Part shown: positions 55,646-64,000 of the stretch, piece after piece | Position numbering within the stretch: position 1 is the stretch's first letter | How the letters are laid out: each line of letters opens with the position of its first letter | Assembly (NCBI GenBank): GCA_002412965.1 | Contig: DHWB01000011.1 | Coordinates: 516,542-580,541 of the forward strand | Length of the DNA stretch: 64,000 nucleotides | Origin: Desulfomicrobium sp. UBA5193 | Lineage (GTDB): Bacteria; Desulfobacterota; Desulfovibrionia; Desulfovibrionales; Desulfomicrobiaceae | Direction: 5' to 3' | Position numbers and translations under genes: made by a program | Notes under the pieces: generated by a model | Database searches by the model: none | What the model saw: only the letters and a program-made list of their open reading frames with translations | Told to the model about the DNA's origin: nothing

Positions 55646-58600
55646 TGTGTGTCTCTTTTGTTCGCCCCTTCACTGGAATCCGCTGCTCTCTCCGTTGTCG
55701 CAGTGGCGTAGATTTCACCGGCCTCGTTCACAAGGGCTGTGGAGGTCAGCCAGATCTCAACCACGGACCCGTCTTTGGCCAGCCTCTGTGTGCGGTATGG
55801 CTCCAGGACTTGAAACGAGGCCAGCTGTCTGGAAACCTTGAGCGCATCGGCCTTTCTGCTCTGCGGTATTCTGCAGCTCACGTTCATGGCCAGGGCCTCG
55901 GCCTCGCTCCATCCATACATCCTCACCGCGCCTGGGTTCCAGGCGATGATGCGACCCTCCAGATCATGAACAGTGATGGCGTCTGCGGCGTCACGCACCA
56001 CCACGGCCAAGCGGAGCAGGTCGTTGACATTCCGCAGCTGCTCCTTGGCCGAGATCATCTCCGTGATGTCGGAGAAGGTCAGCACCGCGCCCTCGATGAC
56101 ATTCTCGAGCGTGCGGTAGGGCCGGACGCGCATGGAGTACCATTTGCCATCCGTTGTCTGCACCTCAAGTTCCTTGGGAACCAGGGTGTCCAGCACGTCT
56201 TGAGCGTCAGCCACCAGGCGGTCGTAGCCGACAAAATTGGACACGGTATGGGCCACGGGTCTGCCCACGTCGCTTTGGATCAGGTTGACGATCTGGGTGG
56301 CGGTGGGGGTGAAACGCAGGATGCGCAGCTTGTGGTCCACAAAAATGGTGGCGATGCCGGTGCCAGCCAGCAGGTTGTTCATGTCGTTGTTGGCCTGCGA
56401 CAGATCCGCCACCTTGGCCTGCAACTCGGCGTTGACCGTGGCCAACTCCTCGTTGACGGATTGCAGCTCCTCCTTGGAGGTTTCCAATTCCTCGTTGGTG
56501 GACTGGGCTTCCTCGTTCAGGGACTGCATTTCCTCGTTGGAGGACTTCAGTTCCTCGCAGGAGGTCTCAAGCTCCTCGATGGTGGACTGGAGATATTCCT
56601 CCTTGGCTCGCAGTTCCTGCTTGAGCGCCTCGACAAGTCCGACAGCGTCTGCGTCCTGGGCTTCCGGCCCGGAGTTGTCCTGCCGGGCAGCCAAAGGCTG
56701 TTCCAGGCCGAACGCAGGCGCTTGCTCCAGGATGACCATGTACAGGGGCTCTTCCTGGGCCTTGGCAGAACCGGCCGCCACCAGGCAGATGGCCAGATTC
56801 ACCAGGGTGTAGTGGCCGTTGGTTTTGACGCGCAGATTCGGGCGGCGCACTGTTTCCCTGGTCGTCACGGCCTTCCGCAGGGCTATGGCCAATTCGTGCT
56901 GCAGTCCTTCACGGGCCGTCTTCAGGATGTTGTTGATTCCAGCTTCTCCCGGTGCCAGTTCCAGGTACATTCCCGTGCGGCCATGGAGATAGAAGATGTC
57001 ACCTTTGCCGTTGACCAGTGCGCCACAAGGCACGGCCTGCTGCAAGAGGGTCTGCTCGGCCAGTTCGCGCAGCGACCGTTTTGCGGGGAAGGCCGTTTTC
57101 CCGGGGGAATGCGGCAGCGCCGCGTTCATGGCGCTCACTGGTGGCAGAAACCAGCCCCGGCCCGCGCGCTGCAGACAGTGCCGGTCATCTTTGCGCTGGT
57201 ACAGCTTGAACTTGCGGTCCACCACCGCAAACAGGTCCGAGGCCTCGCCCACGCTCTCCGAAGTGCCCAGAAAGAGATAACCGCCAGGGTGCAGCGCATA
57301 GTGGAACAGGGGCATGAGCTTCTTCTGCAGATCCCCGCTCAAATAGATCAAGAGGTTGCGGCAGCTGATGAGGTCGAGATTGGAGAAGGGTGGGTCCTTG
57401 ATCATGCTGTGCTCGGAGAAGACCAGCATGTCGCGGATGCCCTTGTGGATGCGGTATGCGCCGCCGGGCTCAAGGGTGAAGAACCGCGCCAGCCGTTCCG
57501 GCGAGATGTCCGCCGCGATGCTGGCCGGATAGACCCCTGCCCGGGCCGTGGCAATGGCCTGGCTGTCAATGTCCGAGGCGAATACCTGTACGGTGAAGTC
57601 CTGTTTCAGATGCTCCTGGCGCTCAGCCAGCAGGATGGCCAGGGAGTACGCCTCCTCGCCGGTGGAGCAGCCTGCGGACCAGACACGGACCGTGTCGCTG
57701 GAGCGCTTGCCCGCAAAGAGCTTGGGGATGCCCTGCTCCTCAAGCACATGGAAGGCTTCCGGGTCGCGGAAGAAATTGGTCACGCCGATGAGCAGGTCGC
57801 GGAAGAGCGCTTCCACCTCGGTCGGGGTCTGCTGCGCATACTTGAGGTATTCGTGCATGCTTTTGAACTGATGCACGGCCATGCGCCGCTCGATGCGGCG
57901 GTTGAGGGTGCCCGCCTTGTACTTTGAAAAGTCATTGCCGGTCTGGGCGCGCAGCAGGATAATGAGCTTTTTCAGCGCGTTCTCGCTGTTCGCTTCCGGG
58001 ACAGCGGCGACCCCTGGGGGCCTGGTGTAAGCTCGTGAGGCATAGGCCATGAGCTGGGCTGCCATCTCCGCCGGGGGCAATTCATAGTCCACCAGACCAG
58101 TGTTCAGGGCGCTGCGCGGCATCCCGTCATATTCGGCGGAGGCGGGGTGCTGGGCCATGACCATGCCGCCCTCGGCCTTAATGGCGCGCACGCCCTGGGT
58201 GCCGTCGCTGCCGGTGCCCGAAAGCACGATGCAGATGGCTCGCTCCTGCTGGTCCTGGGCCAGGGAGCGGAAGAAGAAATCGATGGGCATGCGCTGTCCG
58301 CGCGGGGCAACGGGCTCCAGCAACTGCAGCGAGCCGTTCAAAAGGGCCATGTCGCGGCCCGGCGGGATGATGTAGGCGCAGTTGCGCTCGACCACCATGC
58401 CGTCCTCGACCTCTGTGACTTTCATGCGTGTGTAGCGTTGGATCAGGTCGGTGAGGATGCTCTTGTGGTCCGGGGCCAGGTGCGGCACCAGCACAAAGGC
58501 CATGTCGGGATCGACGTCTGCGGGCATGCCGGAGAAGAAGGCCTCGAAAGCCGCCAAGCCTCCTGCCGAAGCGCCTATGCCGACGAAGGGGAAGAGTGAG

Positions 58601-58698
58601 GGGCTCTCCGGCTGAAGGCCGCCAGAGGATAATTCCGTCTTGGGTGGGGTCTCCGCAGAGGCGGCAACTGCCTTTGCGTGCTTGGTTCTATTCTTCAT
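55642..58698 (-). CDS. CheB methylesterase / CheR methyltransferase fusion with PAS domains
   Basis: 1018 residues. CheB domain at about 35-225 with Ser-His-Asp residues in GIGASAGG, PHLAPDHKS and SGTGSDGTQG. CheR domain at about 245-510 with NFFRD, the SAM site WSAGCSTGEEAYSL and the NLLIYL motif. A long coiled coil rich in Glu/Leu/Ser (650-740) and two PAS domains finish the protein (GTGIATIFVDHKLRIL and VVRDAADAITVHDLEGRIIAW). Both enzyme domains look intact, so it can add and remove receptor methyl groups or act on other targets. The start at 58698 has AAGG upstream. Nearest receptor is the MCP at 50967. Confidence 0.95.
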
Positions 58699-58759
58699 GG
58701 TTAACCTTCGTGGAAAGTAGCACGCCTGCTGGAGCCAAGGCTTACTATGCGTACAGGAG

Positions 58760-59125
58760 TTAGATGCCAATCACAAGTTTGGTGTAACTGCTCAATCCCC
58801 CCATCTCCCACAGACGTGACTGATCTGCGATACGGTATGCAGGGAAAGATATGCTATTTTTTGCACGGCTTTGACTTGGGAAGGCTTGGGAGAAGGGATT
58901 TATCCACGTGCTGCGGCATGAATGCCCGCATGTCTTCCGTGGTCTGCGCTGAGGGGAATCGTCGAAGAGGTATTTCAGGTAGGCTTGGGGCTCGATCTCA
59001 TTGGCCTTGGCGGTTTCCATCAGTGAGAACAGCATGGCGCTGGCGTCAGCACCCTTGGGTACGCCGGCGAAGAGCCAATTTTTTCTGCCCAGAGCCACGG
59101 GACGGATCGCATTCTCTCCCGCCAT
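58760..59125 (-). pseudogene. IS66 transposase, C-terminal fragment
   Basis: The frame encodes RPVALGRKNWLFAGVPKGAD, LMETAKANEIEPQAYLKYLF, the C-terminal part of IS66 TnpC that includes the last acidic catalytic residue (Glu in METAKANE). The first three quarters of the protein, with the other catalytic residues and zinc finger, are absent. The frame runs past the element end with no conserved stop. Not functional. Confidence 0.85.
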
Positions 59126-59257
59126 TGCTGGACATGCGCCATCCAGAGAGCCGCGCGATTGTGTGCAAACTGAGATTTCATGAAGACCTCCTTGAATTGG
59201 AGGCCCACTATTTTACATGAAAAATTTATGGATAGATGCGGACCGGTGAGCGCTTAC
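58784..59257 (-). mobile_element. Internally deleted IS66-family element
   Basis: 474 bases bounded by IS66-type ends: GTAACTGCTCAA at 58784 and, on the other strand, GTAAGCGCTCAC starting at 59257. Inside are the first codons of the accessory gene (orfA) joined directly to the last part of the main transposase gene. The middle two kilobases of a normal element are missing. No exact 8-base target duplication was found at its edges. Confidence 0.75.
59120..59181 (-). pseudogene. IS66 orfA, N-terminal fragment
   Basis: Starts at 59181 behind a good AAGGAGG site and reads MKSQFAHNRAALWMAHVQQW, which matches the beginning of IS66 OrfA proteins (HVQQWRESGLSQ type). At about 59125 it runs out of frame into the transposase fragment, marking the deletion joint. 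Confidence 0.6.
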
Positions 59258-59265
59258 GGTGTTGA

Positions 59266-59286
59266 TGAGGTTTTTGCGCTTGTCCG
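59266..59286 (+). repeat. 21-bp direct repeat, right copy
   Basis: Identical to 52921-52941. It lies nine bases outside the right end of the IS66 relic. The two copies enclose the kinase/CheB-CheR block and the relic, about 6.3 kb. Confidence 0.9.
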
Positions 59287-59322
59287 GTTGACCAAAGCCT
59301 CCATCCGGGCGGCATCAGAATC

Positions 59323-59365
59323 AAAAACAAGGGATTTCAGAGTAGAACTGAAATCCCTTGTTTTT
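59323..59365. terminator. Strong terminator downstream of lutC
   Basis: An 18-base perfect stem (AAAAACAAGGGATTTCAG and its complement) with a 7-base loop. A and T runs at both ends make it bidirectional. It lies 59 bases beyond the lutC stop and may also have once ended the chemoreceptor transcript. Confidence 0.95.
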
Positions 59366-59423
59366 TAGCCTGCGGGGCAAAAGCACTCTCGCTGGAGTGC
59401 TCGTCATACGACGAGCAAGCCCC

Positions 59424-60137
59424 CTAGCTTGCGACCACGAAGAGGTGCATCTCGCGCGGCCCGTGCGCGCCATGCACCAGGGTGGCCTCGATGTCGGCGG
59501 TCTTGCTCGGGCCGGTGATGATGCTCACGTTGGAGGGCAGGGCCATGGCATCCAGGCAGGAGAGCATCTGCCGATAGGAGGCGAGCATGCGTCCGGCCGG
59601 GACCACCGCGATGTGGATGGACGGCACAAGGGACACGGACCGCGCCCGGCCCCGGCCGCCGAGGAGCACCAGCGAGGCCGTGTCGGCCAGGAGGTAGTCG
59701 GCGGTGGTGATGCCGATGTACGAGGCGATGACCTCGCGCCGGAACTCCTGACGCTGGGGCTCGCTGAAGGAGTCCTGGTCGGGCACCGTCTTGATGGCGA
59801 TGTCCGCAGGCAGGCACGCTTCGAGCCCCAATCCGTCGAGCACCGGGTCGCTCCAGCGCATGATCTGTTTCAGCGTGCCCCATTCCGGAGCACGCTCCTG
59901 CGCCAGGGCAACGATGGCCGCACCGCAGGCGGCCAGATCGGGGCTCTCGTGCACCTGCAGATTGAGCGCCTTGGCCTCCTCGCGGATGCGGTCCATCCAG
60001 CCGGCCCGTTCTTCCGCCGCAATGGGGGCGTTTGCGCAAGCACAAAAATCCGCGCTCTTGGCGAAGACCAGCTTGTCCCGGCCGTCACCGGCCGTGACGC
60101 CGAGCGCCTGCCTGACCCGTTCGATGATCCGGTTCAT
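59424..60137 (-). CDS. lutC: LutC-type LUD-domain protein
   Basis: 237 residues. LUD fold: NLQVHESPDLAACG, VIASYIGITTADYLLADTASL, LVPSIHIAVVPAGRML and the SIITGPSKTADIEATLVHGAHGP signature. Third component of the LutABC L-lactate oxidation complex. The start at 60137 overlaps the lutB stop (ATGA) with GGAGG before it. Last gene of the operon. Confidence 0.93.
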   Translation of the reverse strand: MNRIIERVRQALGVTAGDGRDKLVFAKSADFCACANAPIAAEERAGWMDRIREEAKALNLQVHESPDLAACGAAIVALAQERAPEWGTLKQIMRWSDPVLDGLGLEACLPADIAIKTVPDQDSFSEPQRQEFRREVIASYIGITTADYLLADTASLVLLGGRGRARSVSLVPSIHIAVVPAGRMLASYRQMLSCLDAMALPSNVSIITGPSKTADIEATLVHGAHGPREMHLFVVAS

Positions 60138-61579
60138 GCGTCCCTCCTTGTCGATTTGCGGCGGGCCCAGCGATGGGCAAAACTCTCTTTTGCCAGGGGC
60201 GGAAAATCGCGGCCCCTGGTCCAGCCGCCCAGCGGCCCGGGCAGGCGACTGATCCAGCCGTTCTTGCGGGGCAGCAATACCTGGCCGAATCTCGCCAGGG
60301 CGGTCAGCGCGTTGTAAACGCTCCGATGCCGCATGATCACGGACCATGCGCCAAAAGCCAGCTTTGTGGGCAGGCTCTGCGGGCGCACGTTCCAGCGCCG
60401 GTCGCCGTCGGCCAGCTTGGAGCGCAGGAGCGAGAGCATGCGCGGCAGGTCGTTGTCCACGGGACAGACCTGTTTGCAGGCTCCGCACAGGGTCTCGCCC
60501 TGGCAGAGATGGTGACACTTGTTGATGCCTTGGGTCAGGGGCGTGAAGACGGCGCCGATGGGGCCGCAGTAAGGCGAACCGTAGCTGTGGCCGCCGATGC
60601 TGACATAGACCGGGCAGACGTTCAGACAGCCGCCGCAGCGCACGCAGTGCAGAATCTCCCGAAAATCCGGGTCGGCCAGGATGCGGCTGCGGCCGTTGTC
60701 GACCAGGACCAGATGAAACTCCTCCGGCCCGTCCGGTTCTTCGGGCAAGCGCGGCCCGCCGACATAGCTGACATAGGTCGAGATCTTCTGTCCGGCGGCG
60801 GCGCGGGTCAGCATGCGCAGCAGGATGTCGTGGTCTTCGAGGGTGGCCGCGATCTTCTCGATGCCGAGCAGCACGATGTGCACCCTGGGCATGGTCGTGG
60901 TCATGCGGATGTTGCCTTCGTTGGAGACGATGGTCACGTGGCCGGTCTCGGCGCAGGCCGTATTTCCACCGGAAATGCCGAGCTCCGCGGTGAGCAGTTT
61001 TTCGCGCAGGGCCTTTCGGGCCATGGCGGTCAGGGTCGGCGGATCGGAGGTATAGGGCTCGCCCAGTTTTTCGGCGAACAGCTCGCCGACCTGCTCGCGG
61101 GTGAAATGAATGGCCGGAGCGATGATGTGCGACGGCGCCTCGCCCTTGAGCTGCACGATGTATTCGCCGAGGTCCGTTTCCACGGTTTCGATGCCGCTGG
61201 CCTCCAGGGCGTCGTTCAGGTGGATCTCCTCGCTGAGCATGGACTTGCCCTTGACCACCCGGGTGACCTGATGCCGTTTGGCCACGCTCAGGCAGTATTC
61301 CACGGCATCCTCGCCGGTTTCGGCCAGATGGACATGGCCGCCCCTGGCCCGGATGTTCGCGCTCAGGGTTTCAAGCACCACGTCCAGGTTGTCGACGATC
61401 TTGCGCCGCACGGCCTTGGCGGCCTGCCGTGAGTCCTGGCCGGGCGAGAGCTGGCGGTAAAGGTTTTCGGCGTTGCGGCCGAATTTGTCCCGAAGCTTGC
61501 CAAGGGCCTTGTGCAGCTGCTTGTCCTGCACGGCCTTGGCGGCCAGTTCCCGGTATTGCAGAGGATCCTGTTTCAGCAT
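60134..61579 (-). CDS. lutB: LutB-type Fe-S protein of lactate oxidation complex
   Basis: 481 residues with an N-terminal LUD-like domain and a C-terminal ferredoxin domain: CVRCGGCLNVCPVY and ETLCGACKQVCPVD give two [4Fe-4S] clusters. Electron-transfer core of LutABC. It begins one base after the lutA stop region and is coupled to lutC. In sulfate reducers lactate is a main electron donor, which gives the operon a central metabolic role. Confidence 0.95.
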   Translation of the reverse strand: MLKQDPLQYRELAAKAVQDKQLHKALGKLRDKFGRNAENLYRQLSPGQDSRQAAKAVRRKIVDNLDVVLETLSANIRARGGHVHLAETGEDAVEYCLSVAKRHQVTRVVKGKSMLSEEIHLNDALEASGIETVETDLGEYIVQLKGEAPSHIIAPAIHFTREQVGELFAEKLGEPYTSDPPTLTAMARKALREKLLTAELGISGGNTACAETGHVTIVSNEGNIRMTTTMPRVHIVLLGIEKIAATLEDHDILLRMLTRAAAGQKISTYVSYVGGPRLPEEPDGPEEFHLVLVDNGRSRILADPDFREILHCVRCGGCLNVCPVYVSIGGHSYGSPYCGPIGAVFTPLTQGINKCHHLCQGETLCGACKQVCPVDNDLPRMLSLLRSKLADGDRRWNVRPQSLPTKLAFGAWSVIMRHRSVYNALTALARFGQVLLPRKNGWISRLPGPLGGWTRGRDFPPLAKESFAHRWARRKSTRRDA

Positions 61580-61580
61580 C

Positions 61581-62315
61581 TCACTCCTCCCCGGCCAGGA
61601 TTTCGGCGATATGGTGCACGCTGATGGGCAGCTCGCGGCGACGGATCATGCCCTGCATGTGCATGAGGCAGCCCATGTCGCAGCCGACCACGGCGCCGGT
61701 GCCAGTGGCCTGGATGTTGGCCAGCTTGGTTTCGAGCAGGGCTTCGGAAATTTCGGGGTATTTGGCCGAGAAGGTGCCGCCGAACCCGCAGCATTCATCG
61801 GAGCGGGTCATCTCCACAAGCTTCAGCCCGCGCACCTGGGAAAGGAGCGCCCGCGGCTGATCCTTCACGCCGAGCCCGCGCAGCAGATGACAGGAATCGT
61901 GGTAGGTGACCTTCCCGTTCCAGGTTGCGCCGACATCGGTCACGCCCAGCACATCGACCAGAAACTCGGTGAATTCGAAGGTCTTGGCGGCCACGCGCTC
62001 GGCCCTGGCCAGCAGGCGGGGATCCGTGGCGAAAAGTTCCCGGTAGTGATGCCGGACCATGTGCACGCACGAGCCCGAAGGGCAGACGATGATTTCGGCG
62101 TCCTCGAACACGTCCAGAAAATGCAGGGCCAGGCGGGCCGCTTCTTGGCGGTATCCGGCGTTGAAGGCCGGCTGTCCGCAGCAGGTCTGGGCCGCAGGAT
62201 AGTCAAGGACCAGGCCCTGACGTTCGAGCACCTTGACCATGGCCTCGCCCACGGCGGGGAAGCAGGAATCCACTATGCACTGGATGAACAGGGTCACCCG
62301 TTTTGGTTTGGTCAT
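61581..62315 (-). CDS. lutA: LutA-type CCG-domain protein
   Basis: 244 residues with two CCG cysteine-rich repeats: CIVDSCFPAVGEAM followed by TCCGQPAFNAGY, and the later SCHLLRGLGV followed by ECCGFGGTFSAKYP. The repeats hold a special Fe-S cluster in LutA and HdrB-like proteins. First gene of lutABC; the upstream region to 62526 includes the promoter and a REP-like pair of hairpins. Confidence 0.94.
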   Translation of the reverse strand: MTKPKRVTLFIQCIVDSCFPAVGEAMVKVLERQGLVLDYPAAQTCCGQPAFNAGYRQEAARLALHFLDVFEDAEIIVCPSGSCVHMVRHHYRELFATDPRLLARAERVAAKTFEFTEFLVDVLGVTDVGATWNGKVTYHDSCHLLRGLGVKDQPRALLSQVRGLKLVEMTRSDECCGFGGTFSAKYPEISEALLETKLANIQATGTGAVVGCDMGCLMHMQGMIRRRELPISVHHIAEILAGEE

Positions 62316-62470
62316 TCAAACACCTCGCAGGCGCTGCTGCGCCATTCAGTAAATACAGAGTCTTGGCATAATCATGCCAAAGAAGAGCCCATTATCTATA
62401 AAAGCACAGGCCTCGGCGGCATCTGTGCCTTGGGAAAAATTCTCATTTCACGTCAGCCCCATAAACGGGT

Positions 62471-62511
62471 CAAGGGGCCTGGCCCCTTGCGGGGTACGGG
62501 GCAGCGCCCCG
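62471..62511. repeat. Tandem GC-rich hairpins, REP-like
   Basis: CAAGGGGCC-TG-GCCCCTTG type palindrome at 62471-62489 and CGGGGC-AGC-GCCCCG at 62497-62511. They lie between the lutA start and the livF end. The pair of stems in 41 bases resembles repetitive extragenic palindromes; no T run follows. It may be multi-copy in the genome. Confidence 0.6.
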
Positions 62512-62526
62512 CCTCTTCACTCCACC

Positions 62527-63237
62527 TCACGCCCCCAGATACGCCGCCAGAACCCGATCGTCATCCAGTAACGCCTTGGCTTCACCCGTGGCCGCGACCT
62601 GGCCGGATTCGAGCACGTAGCCGCGATGGGAATGGGCGAGGGCCAGGCGTGCGTTCTGTTCGACGAGCAGGATGGTCATGCCCTGGGCATTCAAGGCGTC
62701 GAGGATGGCGAAGATCTCTTCGACGACCAGGGGCGCGAGGCCCAGGGAGGGTTCGTCGAGGAGGAGCAGGCGCGGGGAGCTCATGAGGGCGCGTGCGATG
62801 GCCAGCATCTGCTGTTCGCCGCCCGAGAGCGTTCCGGCCAGCTGGGCGCGGCGCTCCAAGAGGCGCGGAAACATGGCGTAGGATTTTTCCAGGTCGCGCG
62901 CGATGCCGTCCTTGTCCTTGCGGATGTAGGCGCCGAGCAGGAGGTTGTCCTCGATGGTTTGTTTGGCCAGGACCTGGCGTCCTTCGGGGCAATGCGCGAG
63001 TCCTGCGCGGACAATGACGTCGGGGCGGGCTTTGGCGATGTCCGTCCCGTCAAAGCGCAGGGAGCCGGTGGCGATGCGGGCCAGGCCCGAAATTGCGCGC
63101 AGGATGGTGCTTTTGCCCGCGCCGTTGGCGCCGATGAGGGTGACCACCTCGCCCTGGTCCACGTGCAGGCTGACGTCGCGCACGGCTTTGACCGCGCCGT
63201 AGCTGACGCCGACATGATCAAGTTCGAGCAGTGGCAT
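62527..63237 (-). CDS. livF: Branched-chain amino acid ABC transporter ATPase LivF
   Basis: 236 residues. Walker A GANGAGKST near 36, signature LSGGEQQMLAIARAL and Walker B LLLLDEPSLGLAP; LAPLVVEEIFAILDALN is the typical LivF segment. With LivG it powers high-affinity uptake of branched-chain amino acids. Its start overlaps the livG gene end by 20 bases. Confidence 0.95.
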   Translation of the reverse strand: MPLLELDHVGVSYGAVKAVRDVSLHVDQGEVVTLIGANGAGKSTILRAISGLARIATGSLRFDGTDIAKARPDVIVRAGLAHCPEGRQVLAKQTIEDNLLLGAYIRKDKDGIARDLEKSYAMFPRLLERRAQLAGTLSGGEQQMLAIARALMSSPRLLLLDEPSLGLAPLVVEEIFAILDALNAQGMTILLVEQNARLALAHSHRGYVLESGQVAATGEAKALLDDDRVLAAYLGA

Positions 63238-64000
63238 GGGTATCTCCGAGGTAGGCGTCGATGACGCATTGATCGGCGCGCACGTCTTCGGGCTTGCCCT
63301 GGCAGATGAGGCGGCCGAAGTTGAGCACGGCCAGGCGGTCGCACAGGCCCATGACCAGGGGCACGTGGTGCTCGATGATGAGCACGGTCAGGTCGAAGCG
63401 GGTGCGCAGGTCGCGGATGAACGAGCTCAGTTCGGCTTTTTCGGCCAGATTGAGGCCGGCGGCAGGCTCGTCCAGAAGTAGCAACTTGGGCCGCAGGGCC
63501 AGGGCGCGCGCAATTTCGAGCCGCCTGCGTTCGCCGTAGGGCAGGGACGAGGCGACGGCGGCGGCTTTGGCGTCCAGTCCGACGAGAGTCAGCAGTTCCA
63601 TGGCCGTGGCCAGTATCTGCGTCTCCTGGGCGCGGCTGGCCGGGAGGCCGAGCAGGTCCGAGAAGAGGCCCGTCGTGGAAAAGGCCTGCATGGGGGCGCG
63701 CACGTTGTCGAGCACGCTCATGCCCGCGAACAGGCGGATGTTCTGGAACGTGCGGGCCATGCCCATGCTGGCCACCTTGTGCGGCGCCACGCCCAGAATG
63801 TCCTGGCCGAGAAAGCTGATCTTGCCGGCAGAAACGGGGGTGATGCCGGAGATCAGGTTGAAGAGGGTGGTCTTGCCCGCTCCGTTGGGACCGATCAGGC
63901 CGAAGATTTCACCGGATTGAACCGAGAAGCCGACATCGCCGACGGCCATGAGGCCACCGAAGGCCCGTGAAACGCCTTCGAGCTGGAGGATGGCATTCAT
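63218..64000 (-). CDS. livG: Branched-chain amino acid ABC transporter ATPase LivG
   Basis: 260 residues. Walker A GPNGAGKTT near 37, LFNLISGITPVSAG, LivG-type ARTFQNIRLFAGMSVLDNV, the degenerate signature SLPYGERRRLEIARAL and Walker B LLLLDEPAAGLN. The start codon is exactly the last three bases of the window, so the gene is complete, but its ribosome-binding site and the preceding permease genes are not visible. Confidence 0.95.
   Translation of the reverse strand: MNAILQLEGVSRAFGGLMAVGDVGFSVQSGEIFGLIGPNGAGKTTLFNLISGITPVSAGKISFLGQDILGVAPHKVASMGMARTFQNIRLFAGMSVLDNVRAPMQAFSTTGLFSDLLGLPASRAQETQILATAMELLTLVGLDAKAAAVASSLPYGERRRLEIARALALRPKLLLLDEPAAGLNLAEKAELSSFIRDLRTRFDLTVLIIEHHVPLVMGLCDRLAVLNFGRLICQGKPEDVRADQCVIDAYLGDTHATART

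Overview
The window looks like a chromosomal segment (roughly 60% GC) from a sulfate-reducing deltaproteobacterium of the Desulfovibrionales, with a Desulfomicrobium-like gene repertoire. That placement is inferred from gene content: split glycine decarboxylase, lutABC lactate oxidation genes, TAT-exported Fe-S electron-transfer proteins with a small membrane cytochrome, rhodanese-fused CoA-disulfide reductase, and many sensory proteins. No rRNA, tRNA or CRISPR array was recognised.

Layout: 1-1186 gcvPA (cut by the window edge) and gcvH, minus strand. 1349-1938 a small exported protein and a strong terminator. 2027-8754 a type VI secretion (T6SS) orphan island, minus strand: a small AT-rich secreted protein, VgrG, a DUF4123 adaptor, an AT-rich membrane-anchored immunity candidate and a class-3 lipase effector. 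8755-9329 a gene-free region with strong inverted repeats. 9330-16484 a signalling/export block: PqqD-like protein, two unknown proteins, a membrane SpoIIE/PP2C phosphatase whose reading frame contains an in-frame TGA followed by a SECIS-like hairpin (a likely selenoprotein), STAS and anti-sigma kinase partners, an ABC exporter with a large insertion in its ATPase, and a cyclic-nucleotide-binding protein. 16561-26667 an ABC/FtsX export operon with a 1584-residue M28-like/FtsX fusion and two large OPT-like membrane proteins. 26768-32865 a six-gene glycan operon (three families of glycosyltransferase-like proteins, a phosphatase, a deacetylase). 33180-34734 a secreted deacetylase and a single-domain response regulator. 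34788-39981 a seven-gene sulfur/redox operon with a good sigma-54 promoter, divergent from a sigma-54 activator with a cysteine-rich PAS domain (40227-41600). 41843-43524 DUF89 and DUF364 proteins. 43666-50642 gltB, an HU-family gene, cysK and cysE. 50967-58698 a chemoreceptor, a hybrid histidine kinase and a CheB/CheR fusion. 58784-59257 an internally deleted IS66-family relic. 59424-62315 lutABC. 62527-64000 livF and livG.

How the parts fit: the PP2C, STAS and HATPase proteins form a complete Rsb-type partner-switching set beside an unusual exporter. The sulfur operon combines a TusA-like carrier, a rhodanese/CoADR polysulfide reductase and periplasmic electron transfer, and its own divergent enhancer-binding protein probably controls it. 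The kinase/CheB-CheR pair lies between direct repeats and IS66-type ends, so that block may have been inserted between the chemoreceptor gene and the lut operon.

The most notable observation is the probable selenocysteine codon at 11216-11218. The ribosome-binding site, the frame continuity and an apical GGUCU hairpin at the expected distance all support it, and standard gene callers would truncate this gene.
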